This document shows, one piece after another, positions 1 through 7,840 of a stretch of 64,000 bases of DNA. Source of the DNA: QHWK01 sp035315685 (GTDB lineage Bacteria > Acidobacteriota > Vicinamibacteria > Vicinamibacterales > CAVVIG01). Made by a program: the position numbers and the translations under genes. Position 1 is the first letter of the stretch. Each line of letters opens with the position of its first letter. The notes under the pieces are model-generated. The model was not told the origin of the DNA, did not search any database, and worked only from the letters and a program-made list of their open reading frames with translations. The DNA is taken from the NCBI GenBank assembly GCA_035315685.1, contig DATFXR010000233.1, forward strand, positions 1 through 64,000, given 5' to 3'.

Positions 1-1287
1 GTAAATCGCCTCCGGCCGCACGCCGGCGGAGGTTCCCAATACCAGCAGGTCGTCACCCGCGGTGAGCACTTCGGCATCGGGCACGAGCTCGAAGAGGTGA
101 AGTCCACGCGGCGGCCGCAGTTCGCCGATGTGCTCGGCGTAGCGGCGCCGCAATCCGAGTACGCGACGCGCGAGCAGCGCCGCGACCGTGCTCTGGCCGC
201 CAATCACGCAGTTGTCTCCCCACGCCACGATCTGATCCCGGTCGGCTTCGCAGCGAACCGCCAGCACCAGACGCGAGAGCGATCCGATCCCGAACGCCGG
301 CGTCCACGCTGCGTCTGCCGGCAGCCGGAACGTGTCTTGTTCCTGCAGGAAGGCGAAGCGCCGGACCGTGTCGGGCACGCCCTCGTCCACGGCCTGATTG
401 ACGAACTGGAGGACCAGGTCGAAGCTTTTCCGCGGATCGTTGTGAAGGTAGGCGGGAAAGACCGGCGGCAGCAGGCCGTGACTCAGCACGGCGACATGAC
501 CGGCCAGCCGGCAGGCTTCGATGTAGAGCGCGCATGGATGCGCGGCGTCGGTGCGAAGCACCGCTTCGAATGCCGGGAGCGCACTCACGAGCGAGTGGAG
601 TTGAGAGCGCGCCTCTGCGGCAAATGCGCTCTGCGGCGCGAGGATCGCGCGCTCGGCCAGCTCAATCGCCTTCACCCGGAGCCGTTCGGACACCTCCCCG
701 CATTTGCGAGCGAGCGGCGAGCCCGCGGTCACCGCCAGCGTCGGCGGGATGAACGCGGTCGGAAGGAACGTCTCTCCTTCGCAGCGGACCTCGATCAACG
801 GGAAGCTCGTGAACCGCGCCGGCGGCTGCGCCGCAGCGACGAGCGACAGCTGTGGCCGGAGACGTGGAATCGCAACGCCGCCTTCGCCGGTGTTCTCGTC
901 AGCGACCGGCTCGCCGGCGTACGACGTAAACCGGTGCAGCACGTTCGGCTGGCCGTTGGCAATCGGCATCGCGACGTGAATCTGCAGCGGCGCCTGGCGG
1001 AACCCGCCGGCCATCGGCCGGAGATCGAGCTGCAGGTTGTCGCGTTCGGTGATGTTCACGTGCAGCCCATCAGGCATCACCGCGTCGAGCTCGCGAACCG
1101 TGAGCACTCCGGCACTGAGACCGGTGCGGTCGTAGTCGAAGCTCCGCACGCCCCAGTAGAACGGAACGTACCAGCCCGGCAGCGCCTGGATGAGCGACTC
1201 GACGCGAGATGAAAGCTGCTGAAAATGCTGCGGCGTGAGCAGCAGCCCTTCGTGCCACTGAATCAGATCGGGGATAAAGCGTTCCAT
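1..1287 (-). CDS. tssK: Type VI secretion baseplate protein TssK (3' end cut by window)
   Basis: TssK (ImpJ/VasE) is the trimeric T6SS baseplate subunit that connects the wedge complex to the membrane complex in the cytoplasm. The reading frame stays open from the ATG at 1287 to the window edge, giving 429 residues of a family usually near 445, so only the extreme C-terminus is missing. The N-terminus has the family signature IQWHEGLLLTPQHFQQ, where the usual form is W-x-EGM-x-L-x-PQHFQ. The start follows an AAGGAGAA Shine-Dalgarno about 12 bases upstream that overlaps the end of the preceding gene. It is transcribed after the TssJ-like gene with an 8-base gap. The remaining tss genes would lie to the left, outside the window. 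Family assignment is firm. Confidence 0.9.
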   Translation of the reverse strand, partial: MERFIPDLIQWHEGLLLTPQHFQQLSSRVESLIQALPGWYVPFYWGVRSFDYDRTGLSAGVLTVRELDAVMPDGLHVNITERDNLQLDLRPMAGGFRQAPLQIHVAMPIANGQPNVLHRFTSYAGEPVADENTGEGGVAIPRLRPQLSLVAAAQPPARFTSFPLIEVRCEGETFLPTAFIPPTLAVTAGSPLARKCGEVSERLRVKAIELAERAILAPQSAFAAEARSQLHSLVSALPAFEAVLRTDAAHPCALYIEACRLAGHVAVLSHGLLPPVFPAYLHNDPRKSFDLVLQFVNQAVDEGVPDTVRRFAFLQEQDTFRLPADAAWTPAFGIGSLSRLVLAVRCEADRDQIVAWGDNCVIGGQSTVAALLARRVLGLRRRYAEHIGELRPPRGLHLFELVPDAEVLTAGDDLLVLGTSAGVRPEAIY

Positions 1288-1295
1288 GAGGGGTT

Positions 1296-1796
1296 CTACT
1301 TCTCCTTGTCGGCGGCCCCCGCCTTGGCAGGCGTAGCCGGGGAATCGACACGGAAATCGGTCCTCAGGAGCGCGATCGACGCCGACCCTGGGGATAGATG
1401 CGCGCGATGCGGACCTTCAGTGCGATAGTTCGCGAACACGAAGATCGCGCGAAGCCACTTCCGCGAAGCGGCGGGAACATTCAGATCGATGTCGGGCACC
1501 TCCTGCCCGGGGACCCATTCCCACTCGCGCGTGGTGAAGGCCTGCTCCTTCGGATCGTCCCGGCGCATCGCGGCCTTCTTGTCGAACCAGTCCTTCGCGG
1601 TGAGCGCTTCGAGCTTCGCTGCGGCGGCCTTGTCCCACACGAAGACGACGTCAACAGGGATCGGGCGATCGTCGTTGACGTCCGGGGCGACTTGAACGTG
1701 GAGTTGAAGGCGTGTGTTGCGCGCCGTGACACCGCAGTACAGAGACAACGACGCGACAGTTATCGCTACGACTAGCCCGCCGAGCCGCCGAGACAT
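1296..1796 (-). CDS. TssJ-like T6SS outer-membrane lipoprotein
   Basis: A 166-residue exported protein directly upstream of tssK. It starts MSRRLGGLVVAITVASLSLYC, a short positively charged N-terminus and hydrophobic core ending at Cys21, which would be the lipidation site, although Tyr at -1 is not a standard lipobox. The rest has the TssJ plan: a beta strand with PVDVVFVWD, a mid-region D-W-F-D-K, then E-W-x-W-x-PGQ and a final strand with IFVFANYR. TssJ anchors the T6SS membrane complex to the outer membrane. I chose the ATG at 1796 over the upstream one at 1916 because the signal peptide begins there and a TATAGT box lies 15 bases upstream. The assignment rests on position and fold-like pattern, not on a diagnostic motif. 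Confidence 0.6.
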   Translation of the reverse strand: MSRRLGGLVVAITVASLSLYCGVTARNTRLQLHVQVAPDVNDDRPIPVDVVFVWDKAAAAKLEALTAKDWFDKKAAMRRDDPKEQAFTTREWEWVPGQEVPDIDLNVPAASRKWLRAIFVFANYRTEGPHRAHLSPGSASIALLRTDFRVDSPATPAKAGAADKEK

Positions 1797-1811
1797 GATT
1801 GAGAAGCGGTA

Positions 1812-1839
1812 ACTATATGACCGAACCGCCGCGACGCAA
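1812..1839 (-). promoter_or_regulatory. Predicted promoter for the TssJ-like/tssK genes
   Basis: On the minus strand a TATAGT hexamer (1812-1817) follows TTGCGT (1834-1839) with a 16-base spacer. The -10 box ends 15 bases before the ATG at 1796, so the leader would be under 10 bases. It supports the shorter start of the lipoprotein gene. The -35 match is only TTG. Confidence 0.4.
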
Positions 1840-2005
1840 TGACTTTTGGTCGATACACGTAACGAGTGCGAAAAATTCGACAACCTGCATGGAATCTTCA
1901 CGATCCGGGTTGACACGGCTGTTCCCGGAAGCGCAGAATCAACGCGTCACGCGAGCAACCTTCGACCGTCCTCACTGTGAGTCCTCGGGCGGCAACTAGG
2001 AAACG

Positions 2006-2845
2006 ATGCCGCACGCTGCCGAGATCAGCCGCGCCGCTCCCTCCTGCTTCTATTTCGTCGTCGATCAATCCGGCTCGATGGAAGATGGTTTCGCCGGGGC
2101 GGAACGCGGGAGGTCGAAAGCCCAAGAACTCGCCGACGTCCTCAATCGCCTGCTGCAAACGCTCGTCACACGCTGCGCGCAGGGTGAGGATGTGCACGAT
2201 TATTTCGAGATCGGTCTGCTCGGCTATGGCGCGTCGGTGGCGCCTGCGCTGCAAGGTCCGCTTGCCGGCCGCGAGCTCGTGCGCGTGAGTGAGCTCGCGT
2301 TCAATCCGGCGCTGCTCGAGCAGCGAACACGCACGGTCCCCGACGGCGACGGCGGCGTCGTCGAGGAGACGTATCAATTTCCTGTATGGATCGATCCGGT
2401 GCACGTCGGCGGCACGCCGATGTGCGAGGCGCTGCGGCGGACGAAGACGACGCTCGAAGCGTGGGTGGCTTCGCATCGCCACTCGTACCCGCCGACCGTC
2501 GTGCACATCACCGACGGCGAGTCCACGGACGGTGAGCCATTCGAGATTGCTTCGTCTATCCGTTCGCTGACCACCGACGATGGGCCAGTTGCCCTCTTCA
2601 ACCTCCACCTGTCGTCGTCTGCGGCTGCGCCGGTCACCTTCCCGAGCTCGCAGTCGGATCTGCCGGACGCGTTTGCGCGGATCCTCTTCGACATGTCGAG
2701 CCTGCTTCCGACGCCCGTGCGCCACGAAGCCAGGTTCGAGGGATATCCGGTGACCGACAACAGCCGCGGGTTCGCGTTCAACGCGGATCTCGTCGAGACG
2801 ATCCGGTTCATCGACATCGGCACACGTGTCAGCACGCGCCGGTGA
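2006..2845 (+). CDS. vWA-domain protein (TerY-like, MIDAS motif)
   Basis: A 279-residue von Willebrand factor A protein. The metal-ion-dependent adhesion site is complete: DQSGS at residues 20-24 (DxSxS), a downstream GTPMCEAL Thr, and ITDGES (Asp). No signal peptide or membrane segment is seen, so it should act in the cytoplasm. A clear Shine-Dalgarno (AGGAAACG) precedes the ATG. It overlaps the PP2C gene, which overlaps a kinase gene. This order matches the TerY-PP2C-kinase triad described for tellurite-resistance-type (Ter) systems. Its placement beside T6SS genes also fits a role in phospho-control of secretion. Domain call is firm; the biological role is inferred from neighbours. Confidence 0.85.
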   Translation: MPHAAEISRAAPSCFYFVVDQSGSMEDGFAGAERGRSKAQELADVLNRLLQTLVTRCAQGEDVHDYFEIGLLGYGASVAPALQGPLAGRELVRVSELAFNPALLEQRTRTVPDGDGGVVEETYQFPVWIDPVHVGGTPMCEALRRTKTTLEAWVASHRHSYPPTVVHITDGESTDGEPFEIASSIRSLTTDDGPVALFNLHLSSSAAAPVTFPSSQSDLPDAFARILFDMSSLLPTPVRHEARFEGYPVTDNSRGFAFNADLVETIRFIDIGTRVSTRR

Positions 2846-3620
2846 GGTGAACAGCGGTCACGCGGCACGCGCTGCGGGCAGGCGCCCGATGATGACGTTC
2901 GCGGGCATGACACCTAAACGCGGTCACGATGTCGCCGACTGTGAGGATCATTTCTGCACGAGCGGCCTCCGGTTCGCGGTCGCGGACGGCGCGAGCGACA
3001 GCGGCTATTCGCAGGTGTGGGCGCGGATGCTCGCCGATTCTTTCTGCGGACTGCAGACAGCAGCGGCATCAACCCCCGGAGAGCTCGACGCATGGCTCGC
3101 CGGCTGCCGCGACGAGTGGCGAAAATGGGCCGGCGAGCGGGCGGGCGGTACGCTGCCGTGGTTCGCGCGCGAGACACTTCGGAACGGCGCGTTCGCGACG
3201 TTCGTGGGCATCGCGTTCTCGCACGAGCCTGGCGAGGCATCGTGGCACGCGGTCGCCTGCGGTGACGCCTGCGTCTTCCTCGTCCGTGACGATGCGCTTG
3301 CATCCGCCTTTCCACTCGACCAGCCCGACGCGTTCGACGATCCGCCGCCGCTCGTGGCGACGGCAGCCCGGCTGACCAGCTACGCGCTGCAGACCGCGGC
3401 CGGCACCGCGGAGGTGGGCGATTCGTTCTATCTGGTGACCGATGCGCTCGCGCGCTGGTTTCTGACCTCGATCGATCGCGGTGAGAAGCCGTGGACGCGC
3501 CTCCGCGAGGTCCGGACGCCGGCCGATCTCGACGCGCTCGTCTCGTCGGCGCGCGAGGCGCGCGCGTTGAGGAACGATGATGTGACGTTGATGACAGTCG
3601 TGATCGTGGGAGACGCATGA
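2826..3620 (+). CDS. PP2C-family serine/threonine phosphatase
   Basis: A PP2C-like protein of up to 264 residues. It has the first metal-binding signature as FAVADGASDSGY (family form xxVxDGMGG) and a C-terminal NDDVTLMTVVIV strand with the last metal-binding Asp. This family removes phosphate from Ser/Thr using two divalent metals. The longest start is a GTG at 2826 inside the vWA gene; GTG 2847 and ATG 2889 (MMTFAGMTP) are also in frame. The homologous part begins near 2889, so the true protein may be 21 residues shorter. Its stop overlaps the kinase start as ATGA, implying translational coupling. It would oppose the kinase encoded next. Confidence 0.82.
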   Translation: MSARAGEVNSGHAARAAGRRPMMTFAGMTPKRGHDVADCEDHFCTSGLRFAVADGASDSGYSQVWARMLADSFCGLQTAAASTPGELDAWLAGCRDEWRKWAGERAGGTLPWFARETLRNGAFATFVGIAFSHEPGEASWHAVACGDACVFLVRDDALASAFPLDQPDAFDDPPPLVATAARLTSYALQTAAGTAEVGDSFYLVTDALARWFLTSIDRGEKPWTRLREVRTPADLDALVSSAREARALRNDDVTLMTVVIVGDA

Positions 3621-4735
3621 GCGAAGGCTGGCCCGCGCCGAACGCCTACGGCATTGCCGTGCAGAACCCGCAGGTGTGCTTCCGCGATCCGGAGCTGAAG
3701 GCGGCCGCGGTCGAGCGCACGACCGTCACGCGGATGCCGAAGGTCTGGACCGGCAACTTCGCGCAGGTCTACGAGCTGCGGACGCCGGCCGCGCGCTGGG
3801 CGGTCAAGTGCTTCACGCGATCGGGCGCCGACATCCGGGCGCGCTATTCGGCGATCGCCGCCGCGATCTCGCGATCGCGGCTGCCGTATTTCGTCGAGTT
3901 CGATTTCCTCGACGGCGAGATGCTGGTCGACGGTGCGCGCTGGCCGATCCTGAAGATGCGATGGACCGACGGTCAGTCGCTCGATCGATTCATCGCGTCC
4001 AACCTCGCCCGGCCGCGGGCGCTGCTCGCGACGGCGTCGCAACTGTTCGATCTCGTCCGGGATCTCGAGCGGAAGAAGCTGGCCCACGGCGACCTGCAGC
4101 ACGGCAACATCATCGTGCAGGAATCGGGCGTCAGGCTGGTGGACTACGACGGGATGTTCGTGCCGGCGTTCGCGGGAACGGCGTCGCCCGAGATCGGTGC
4201 GCCGTCGTATCAGCACCCGCGCCGATCGAACGACGACTACGCGGTCGGCCTCGATCGGTTTTCCGCGCTGGCGATTGGAACGGCGCTGGCGGCGGTCGCG
4301 GTGGATCCGAGCGTCTGGGCCGAGTTTCACACCGGCGACAACCTGATCTTCACGAGCGAGGACTTCAGGAATCCAGCCGGCTCGAAGGTCCTCGAACGAT
4401 TGCGATCGCTTGCCGACCCTCAGCTCCAGTCGCTGGTCGAAGGGCTCATCGCTGCCTGCGCGGCGGGGCCGCTCGAGGTCTTGCTGCCGGCACGGCCGAT
4501 TTCGTTGAAGCCGATAGCACGCCACGGATTCTGGTGGGTACCGGCGGCGGCCGCCGACGCGCCGCCAAGCCCACCGCGTTCAACGCCCACCGAGATCGTG
4601 TCCGCGCGCGTCAACTCGGCGTTCCGCGGCATCGGCAGCGTCGTCCGCCGGACGCTCAGCCGCCGGTTCCGCATCCGCCTCACGCTGCGGCGTCCGCGGC
4701 GTCTAACCGCGGAGACCGCTGAGATCGCAGAGTAG
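3617..4735 (+). CDS. Protein kinase-like protein, third member of the vWA/PP2C triad
   Basis: A 372-residue eukaryotic-type kinase fold protein. Visible elements are the ATP-binding Lys64 in WAVKCF, the catalytic loop HGDLQHGN (His157, Asp159, Asn164) and the metal-binding Asp176 in DYDGM, where DYD replaces DFG. No transmembrane segment is seen, unlike PpkA. The last residues, about LTAETAEIAE, are encoded by a dispersed intergenic repeat (4704-4735), so the native C-terminus probably ended earlier and the gene now borrows the repeat's stop. It is coupled to the phosphatase by an ATGA overlap. It probably phosphorylates the vWA protein or a T6SS component; the target is not visible. Confidence 0.8.
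   Translation: MSEGWPAPNAYGIAVQNPQVCFRDPELKAAAVERTTVTRMPKVWTGNFAQVYELRTPAARWAVKCFTRSGADIRARYSAIAAAISRSRLPYFVEFDFLDGEMLVDGARWPILKMRWTDGQSLDRFIASNLARPRALLATASQLFDLVRDLERKKLAHGDLQHGNIIVQESGVRLVDYDGMFVPAFAGTASPEIGAPSYQHPRRSNDDYAVGLDRFSALAIGTALAAVAVDPSVWAEFHTGDNLIFTSEDFRNPAGSKVLERLRSLADPQLQSLVEGLIAACAAGPLEVLLPARPISLKPIARHGFWWVPAAAADAPPSPPRSTPTEIVSARVNSAFRGIGSVVRRTLSRRFRIRLTLRRPRRLTAETAEIAE
4704..4735 (+). repeat. Dispersed repeat family B, copy 1 (overlaps kinase 3' end)
   Basis: TAACCGCGGAGACCGCTGAG followed by ATCGCAGAG. The same core recurs at 4771-4800, inverted at 5012-5040, 5331-5368 and 21690-21735. This copy supplies the last codons of the kinase gene. Confidence 0.75.
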
Positions 4736-4770
4736 CGCCCGACGCACGATGCCCTGGGCCGTCGAGCCGG

Positions 4771-4800
4771 TTAACCGCAGAGACCGCTGAGCTCGCAGAG
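4771..4800 (+). repeat. Dispersed repeat family B, copy 2
   Basis: TTAACCGCAGAGACCGCTGA followed by GCTCGCAGAG. It differs from copy 1 at only a few bases and lies 67 bases downstream of it in the same orientation. Confidence 0.75.
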
Positions 4801-4837
4801 GCGAGCGCGCGACACCGCCGGCGGAGCCGGCCGCTCG

Positions 4838-4914
4838 ATGCAACGTGAAGAGCCTCGTAAACGCAAACCTGGAGTTCGGATCGTTTGCGTTTACGGGGGC
4901 TCTTCGCGTTGCAT
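4838..4914. repeat. Long near-perfect inverted repeat (31-32 bp arms, 14-base loop)
   Basis: The left arm 4838-4868 (ATGCAACGTGAAGAGCC...) pairs with the right arm 4883-4914 (...GGCTCTTCGCGTTGCAT). By eye there are two mismatches and one bulged G. As RNA it would be a very stable 30 bp hairpin. There is no U-tract, so it is not a classic terminator. It could be a non-autonomous mobile unit or a structured RNA. Confidence 0.75.
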
Positions 4915-4976
4915 AGGCCCGCTTCGCGGGCCGTCGCGCGCACAGCTCTCTCATGCGCCGCATTTCTCCGGGCCAC

Positions 4977-5042
4977 CGTGAATTTTCGTGATCTTCGTGG
5001 TTTGGTTTGCATCTGCGATCTCTGCGCCCTCCGCGGTTAACG
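4977..5042 (-). repeat. Composite of inverted repeat families F and B
   Basis: CGTGAATTTTCGTGATCTTC with CGTGGTTTGG, then GATCTCTGCGCCCTCCGCGG with TTAAC. The second half is the reverse complement of family B; the first resembles the CTTCGTGxCTTCGTGG arm of family F. Confidence 0.6.
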
Positions 5043-5054
5043 GTGGGGCTGCGC

Positions 5055-5060
5055 TAGAAT
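5055..5060 (+). promoter_or_regulatory. -10-like box for near-leaderless thiS mRNA
   Basis: TAGAAT matches TATAAT at five of six positions and ends 11 bases before the TTG start of thiS. No Shine-Dalgarno is visible. I looked for, and did not see, a thiamin pyrophosphate riboswitch here. Confidence 0.4.
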
Positions 5061-5071
5061 GAGCAGCAGCT

Positions 5072-5272
5072 TTGCGGATCACCTTGAACGGCGAGCCGCA
5101 CGATCTCGCCGGTCCCCTTACCGTGAGCGAACTCCTGGCGCACCTGGAGATCGACGCGCGCCGTGTTGCCGTCGAGCACAACCTGACGGTGCTCAAACGC
5201 GATCACTTCGATCGCACGACGGTGAGCGAGGGAGACGAGATCGAGATCGTGAACTTCGTCGGCGGAGGCTGA
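5072..5272 (+). CDS. thiS: Sulfur carrier protein ThiS
   Basis: A 66-residue ubiquitin-like protein that carries sulfur as a C-terminal thiocarboxylate for synthesis of the thiamin thiazole ring. It starts at TTG (MRITLNGEP) and ends in GGG, where family members end in the essential GG. Length is normal (about 66 residues). The start is near-leaderless: TAGAAT lies 11 bases upstream. thiG follows after a 115 bp spacer that contains copies of repeat families A and B. The adenylating enzyme ThiF and the other thi genes are not in the window. Confidence 0.93.
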   Translation: MRITLNGEPHDLAGPLTVSELLAHLEIDARRVAVEHNLTVLKRDHFDRTTVSEGDEIEIVNFVGGG

Positions 5273-5280
5273 GCGCTGGC

Positions 5281-5317
5281 AATTGAGAATTAAGAATTAA
5301 GAATTAAGAATTCGTGG
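5281..5317 (+). repeat. Dispersed AT-rich repeat family A, single arm
   Basis: AATTGAGAATTAAGAATTAA followed by GAATTAAGAATTCGTGG. It is strikingly AT-rich against the surrounding DNA. The same arm occurs in inverted pairs at 27011-27148 and 31213-31312. Confidence 0.75.
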
Positions 5318-5330
5318 AGAGCAATCGTAG

Positions 5331-5368
5331 AGAAAAAACTCCGCGGTCTGTGCGGTCGCTTTCCTTCT
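5331..5368 (-). repeat. Dispersed repeat family B, inverted copy
   Basis: AGAAAAAACTCCGCGGTCTG with TGCGGTCGCTTTCC. It is the same unit as 21690-21735 (AGAAAGAACTCTGCG...), here within the thiS-thiG spacer. Confidence 0.65.
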
Positions 5369-5387
5369 CGCAACACAGGACTTGGCC

Positions 5388-6164
5388 ATGGAAGACCTTC
5401 TCAAGATTGCGGATCGAACGTTTTCGTCTCGGTTGATCGTCGGCACCGGCAAGTACTCGTCGCACGCGGTGATGGTGCGCGCGCACGAGGCATCGGGCGC
5501 GGAGATGGTTACGGTCGCGGTGCGCCGCGTGAACATCTCCGACCGCACGAAAGAGTCGCTGCTCGACTACATCGACACGTCGAAGTTCGTCCTGCTGCCC
5601 AACACCGCCGGCTGCTACACCGCGGACGAAGCGGTTCGCACCGCGCGGCTCGGCCGCGAGGCCGGGCTGTCGCACTGGGTCAAGCTCGAGGTGATCGGCG
5701 ACGAGCGGACGCTGTTCCCCGACAACGAGCAGCTGATCGAGGCGACCCGGGTGCTCGTGCGCGACGGGTTCGTCGTGCTGCCGTACACGACCGACGATCC
5801 GGTCGTCTGCCGGAAGCTCGAGGACGCCGGCGCCGCTGCGATCATGCCGCTCGGCGCGCCGATCGGATCAGGGCTGGGGATCCAGAACGTCAACAACCTG
5901 CGCATCATCCGTGAATTCGCGCGCGTGCCGCTGGTCGTCGACGCCGGGGTCGGCACGGCGTCCGACGCGGCGCTGGCGATGGAACTCGGCGCCGACGCGG
6001 TGCTGATGAATACCGCGATCGCCGGCGCTCAGGATCCGGTCGCCATGGCCGAGGCGATGAAGCTCGCGGTCCGCGCCGGCCGGCTCGCGTACGTGTCGGG
6101 CCGGATTCCGCGCAAGCTCTACGCGAACGCCAGCAGCCCGGTCGAAGGCCTGGTCGGCCGGTAG
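5388..6164 (+). CDS. thiG: Thiazole synthase ThiG
   Basis: ThiG is a TIM-barrel enzyme that condenses 1-deoxy-D-xylulose 5-phosphate, dehydroglycine and ThiS-thiocarboxylate into the thiazole phosphate of thiamin. The 258-residue product has the family start (LIVGTGKY at residues 16-23), the imine-forming Lys99 in [10 protein letters not shown], and the phosphate-binding end [18 protein letters not shown] with [11 protein letters not shown] chose ATG 5388 over the in-frame TTG 5382. It follows thiS, as in many genomes. A DXS-like gene lies 8 kb away but is probably a paralog for sugar synthesis and not the DXP supply. Confidence 0.95.
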   Translation: MEDLLKIADRTFSSRLIVGTGKYSSHAVMVRAHEASGAEMVTVAVRRVNISDRTKESLLDYIDTSKFVLLPNTAGCYTADEAVRTARLGREAGLSHWVKLEVIGDERTLFPDNEQLIEATRVLVRDGFVVLPYTTDDPVVCRKLEDAGAAAIMPLGAPIGSGLGIQNVNNLRIIREFARVPLVVDAGVGTASDAALAMELGADAVLMNTAIAGAQDPVAMAEAMKLAVRAGRLAYVSGRIPRKLYANASSPVEGLVGR

Positions 6165-6167
6165 ACG

Positions 6168-6812
6168 ATGCCGAGCCCGGACGATCTTGCGGCGCTCAAG
6201 GCCGAACGCGACGCAGCCGATCGGGACTACAACGAGGCGCTGACCCGCCTCGACCGGGCGATTCAGCAGCTGCCGCGCGATTTTCCGCAGCCGCCGCCGG
6301 GCGCAGACGAGCACCAGATCACGCCGCTCAACACCCTGTGGCAGATCGCGTCGCCGCCGGCCAGCGGGTTTCGTCGCGGGTTCATCGAGGGGGTGCGACG
6401 TGCCGTCGCGCCGCTGTTCGAACAGCAGCAGGCGTTCAACGCGGCCGTCGTCGATCATCTCAACCGCAATGTGCCGGTCGCGCGCGACACCCGCGAATCG
6501 ATCGCGTCAACGCTCATGGTGCTGCACGACACGATCGCCGAGCTCGTCCGCTTTCAGAGCCTGCTCGTCATGTTCCTCCAGCAGCTCACGCCGTACGTGG
6601 ACACCCGTGACCGTGACGTCGCCGGGTTGCTGCGCGGACTCTCCGGCGCAATCAACGCCGTTGCCGACGAGGCGATGAAACGATCGGAAGCGCTGATCGC
6701 GCGCGAGCGGCGGCACGACCTGCGCGTCGGCGATCTCGAAGCGCGCGTCGCGGCGCTTCAGCAGCAGGTCGACGAGCTCCAGCAGGCGCTGGAGAAGGCG
6801 CGAGGGCGCTGA
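6168..6812 (+). CDS. Coiled-coil protein of unknown function
   Basis: A 214-residue soluble protein that I do not recognise. Residues 1-35 are charged and helical (ALKAERDAADRDYNEAL). A middle helical region contains FIEGVRRAV and VLHDTIAELVRFQSLLVMFLQQ. The last 40 residues are a heptad-like coiled coil (LEARVAALQQQVDELQQAL). There is no signal peptide. It begins 3 bases after thiG. Its TGA stop (6810-6812) lies inside the first copy of the 357 bp tandem duplication that makes up the next gene. Similar coiled-coil proteins occur in polysaccharide loci, but no function can be assigned. Confidence 0.6.
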   Translation: MPSPDDLAALKAERDAADRDYNEALTRLDRAIQQLPRDFPQPPPGADEHQITPLNTLWQIASPPASGFRRGFIEGVRRAVAPLFEQQQAFNAAVVDHLNRNVPVARDTRESIASTLMVLHDTIAELVRFQSLLVMFLQQLTPYVDTRDRDVAGLLRGLSGAINAVADEAMKRSEALIARERRHDLRVGDLEARVAALQQQVDELQQALEKARGR

Positions 6813-7161
6813 TCGGGCATCTCGTCGCTGGCGTCATCGTCATGGCTTCGGTCGCGTGCTACGCACGTGGCCATGTCATCCGGCCGATCCAGATCTTCAC
6901 GCTCCTCGCGGTCGCCGGAACCGTCGCGGCCGTCGCCGCGCTCGCGGGCGGCGCCGTGCCCCGGGCCTTTCTCGGGATGAGCGCAGCCCTCGCGCTCGCC
7001 GCTTCCGTCAACCGCCGGCTGACGCGCCGCCCCCGTCGTCCACTGGTCCGGCGTGCGGCGTGGATCGCCGCGGCCGCCGTCATGTTCGCGGCGTTGCCCA
7101 CCGACGTTCCACGCGAGGGCGGTGTGTTCGCTGAGACCTACACGACAATCGACATTGCGAC
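6805..7161 (+). repeat. 357 bp direct tandem duplication, copy 1
   Basis: The unit 6805-7161 is repeated at 7162-7518 without a spacer. By eye the copies differ at about 26 of 357 bases (roughly 93 percent identity). The unit length is a multiple of three, so the frame is kept. Confidence 0.95.
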
Positions 7162-7747
7162 GGCGCTGATCGGGCATCTCGTCGCTGGCGTCATCGTCAT
7201 GGCCGCGGTCGCGTGGTACGCACGTGGCCACGTTCTCCGGCCGATCCGGATCTTCACGCTCCTCGCGGTCGCCGGAACCGTCGCCGCGGTCGCCGCGCTC
7301 GCGGGTAGCACGGTGCCGCGGGCCGTCCTCGGGATGAGCGCGGCCCTCGCGCTCGCCGCGTCCGTCAACCGCCGGCTGACGCGCCGCCCTCGTCGTCCAC
7401 TGGTCCGGCGTGCGGCGTGGATCGCCGCGGCCGCGGTCATGTTCGCGGCGTTGCCCGGCGACGTTCCGCGCGACGGCGGTGTGTTCGCTGAGACCTACAC
7501 GACGATCGACATTGCGACTGCGGTGGTCGCGTTCGGCCTCGTCGGCATTGTCATGATCAGAATCGTCCGCGGCATCCTCGCCGATCGCGACGATCGTCTG
7601 CTCGTCGGCGCGCTCGGAGGCCTCGGCGTCTACGTCGCGATGTGGGCCGACGCGCTGCCGATCCATTCGGCCGTGTGGAACTACGCGTTCTGGATCCTGC
7701 TCGGCGCCGCGGAGGCGCGGGCCTACGGCAATATCAGACGTCCGTGA
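6842..7747 (+). CDS. Membrane protein with internal 119-residue tandem duplication
   Basis: A 301-residue multi-pass membrane protein of unknown function. Two near-identical 119-residue units each hold hydrophobic stretches (IFTLLAVAGTVAAVAALAG, FLGMSAALALAAS, AAWIAAAAVMFAAL), separated by a very basic loop NRRLTRRPRRPLVRR. A unique C-terminal part adds about three membrane segments (AVVAFGLVGIVMIRIV, LLVGALGGLGVYVAMWADAL, AVWNYAFWILLGAAEA). The unique end suggests a small ancestral membrane protein of roughly 180 residues that doubled recently. ATG 6842 is the first ATG; the same frame is open further upstream into the preceding gene. No homologous family is recognised. Confidence 0.6.
   Translation: MASVACYARGHVIRPIQIFTLLAVAGTVAAVAALAGGAVPRAFLGMSAALALAASVNRRLTRRPRRPLVRRAAWIAAAAVMFAALPTDVPREGGVFAETYTTIDIATALIGHLVAGVIVMAAVAWYARGHVLRPIRIFTLLAVAGTVAAVAALAGSTVPRAVLGMSAALALAASVNRRLTRRPRRPLVRRAAWIAAAAVMFAALPGDVPRDGGVFAETYTTIDIATAVVAFGLVGIVMIRIVRGILADRDDRLLVGALGGLGVYVAMWADALPIHSAVWNYAFWILLGAAEARAYGNIRRP
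7162..7518 (+). repeat. 357 bp direct tandem duplication, copy 2
   Basis: The second copy, in frame with the first, joins unique sequence at 7519. The differences from copy 1 include substitutions such as MASVACYARG versus MAAVAWYARG. Confidence 0.95.
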
Positions 7748-7840
7748 TCACGGACCCCGGACCGCCGGGCGTCCGCTTGCGATCACCTGGAGTGCGCTCT
7801 CCGCTTGTCGTTGTACCTGGCGGGTCGCCGCGTCAGGACA

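Larger units (their letters stand above)
4736..5071. other. Non-coding 336 bp region made of repeats and a long hairpin
   Basis: No credible gene lies here. It holds a second family B copy (4771-4800), a long inverted repeat (4838-4914), an inverted composite of an F-type segment (about 4977-5000, GAATTTTCGTGATCTTCGTG) with a B-type segment (5012-5040), and then the thiS upstream region. Confidence 0.75.

Noticed and set aside
1797..1916. Longer start of the TssJ-like gene
   Set aside because: The extra 40 residues precede the signal peptide and a TATAGT promoter box lies within them.
4736..5071. TPP riboswitch upstream of thiS
   Set aside because: The region is filled with repeats and a hairpin; I saw no CUGAGA-type conserved core in the right context.
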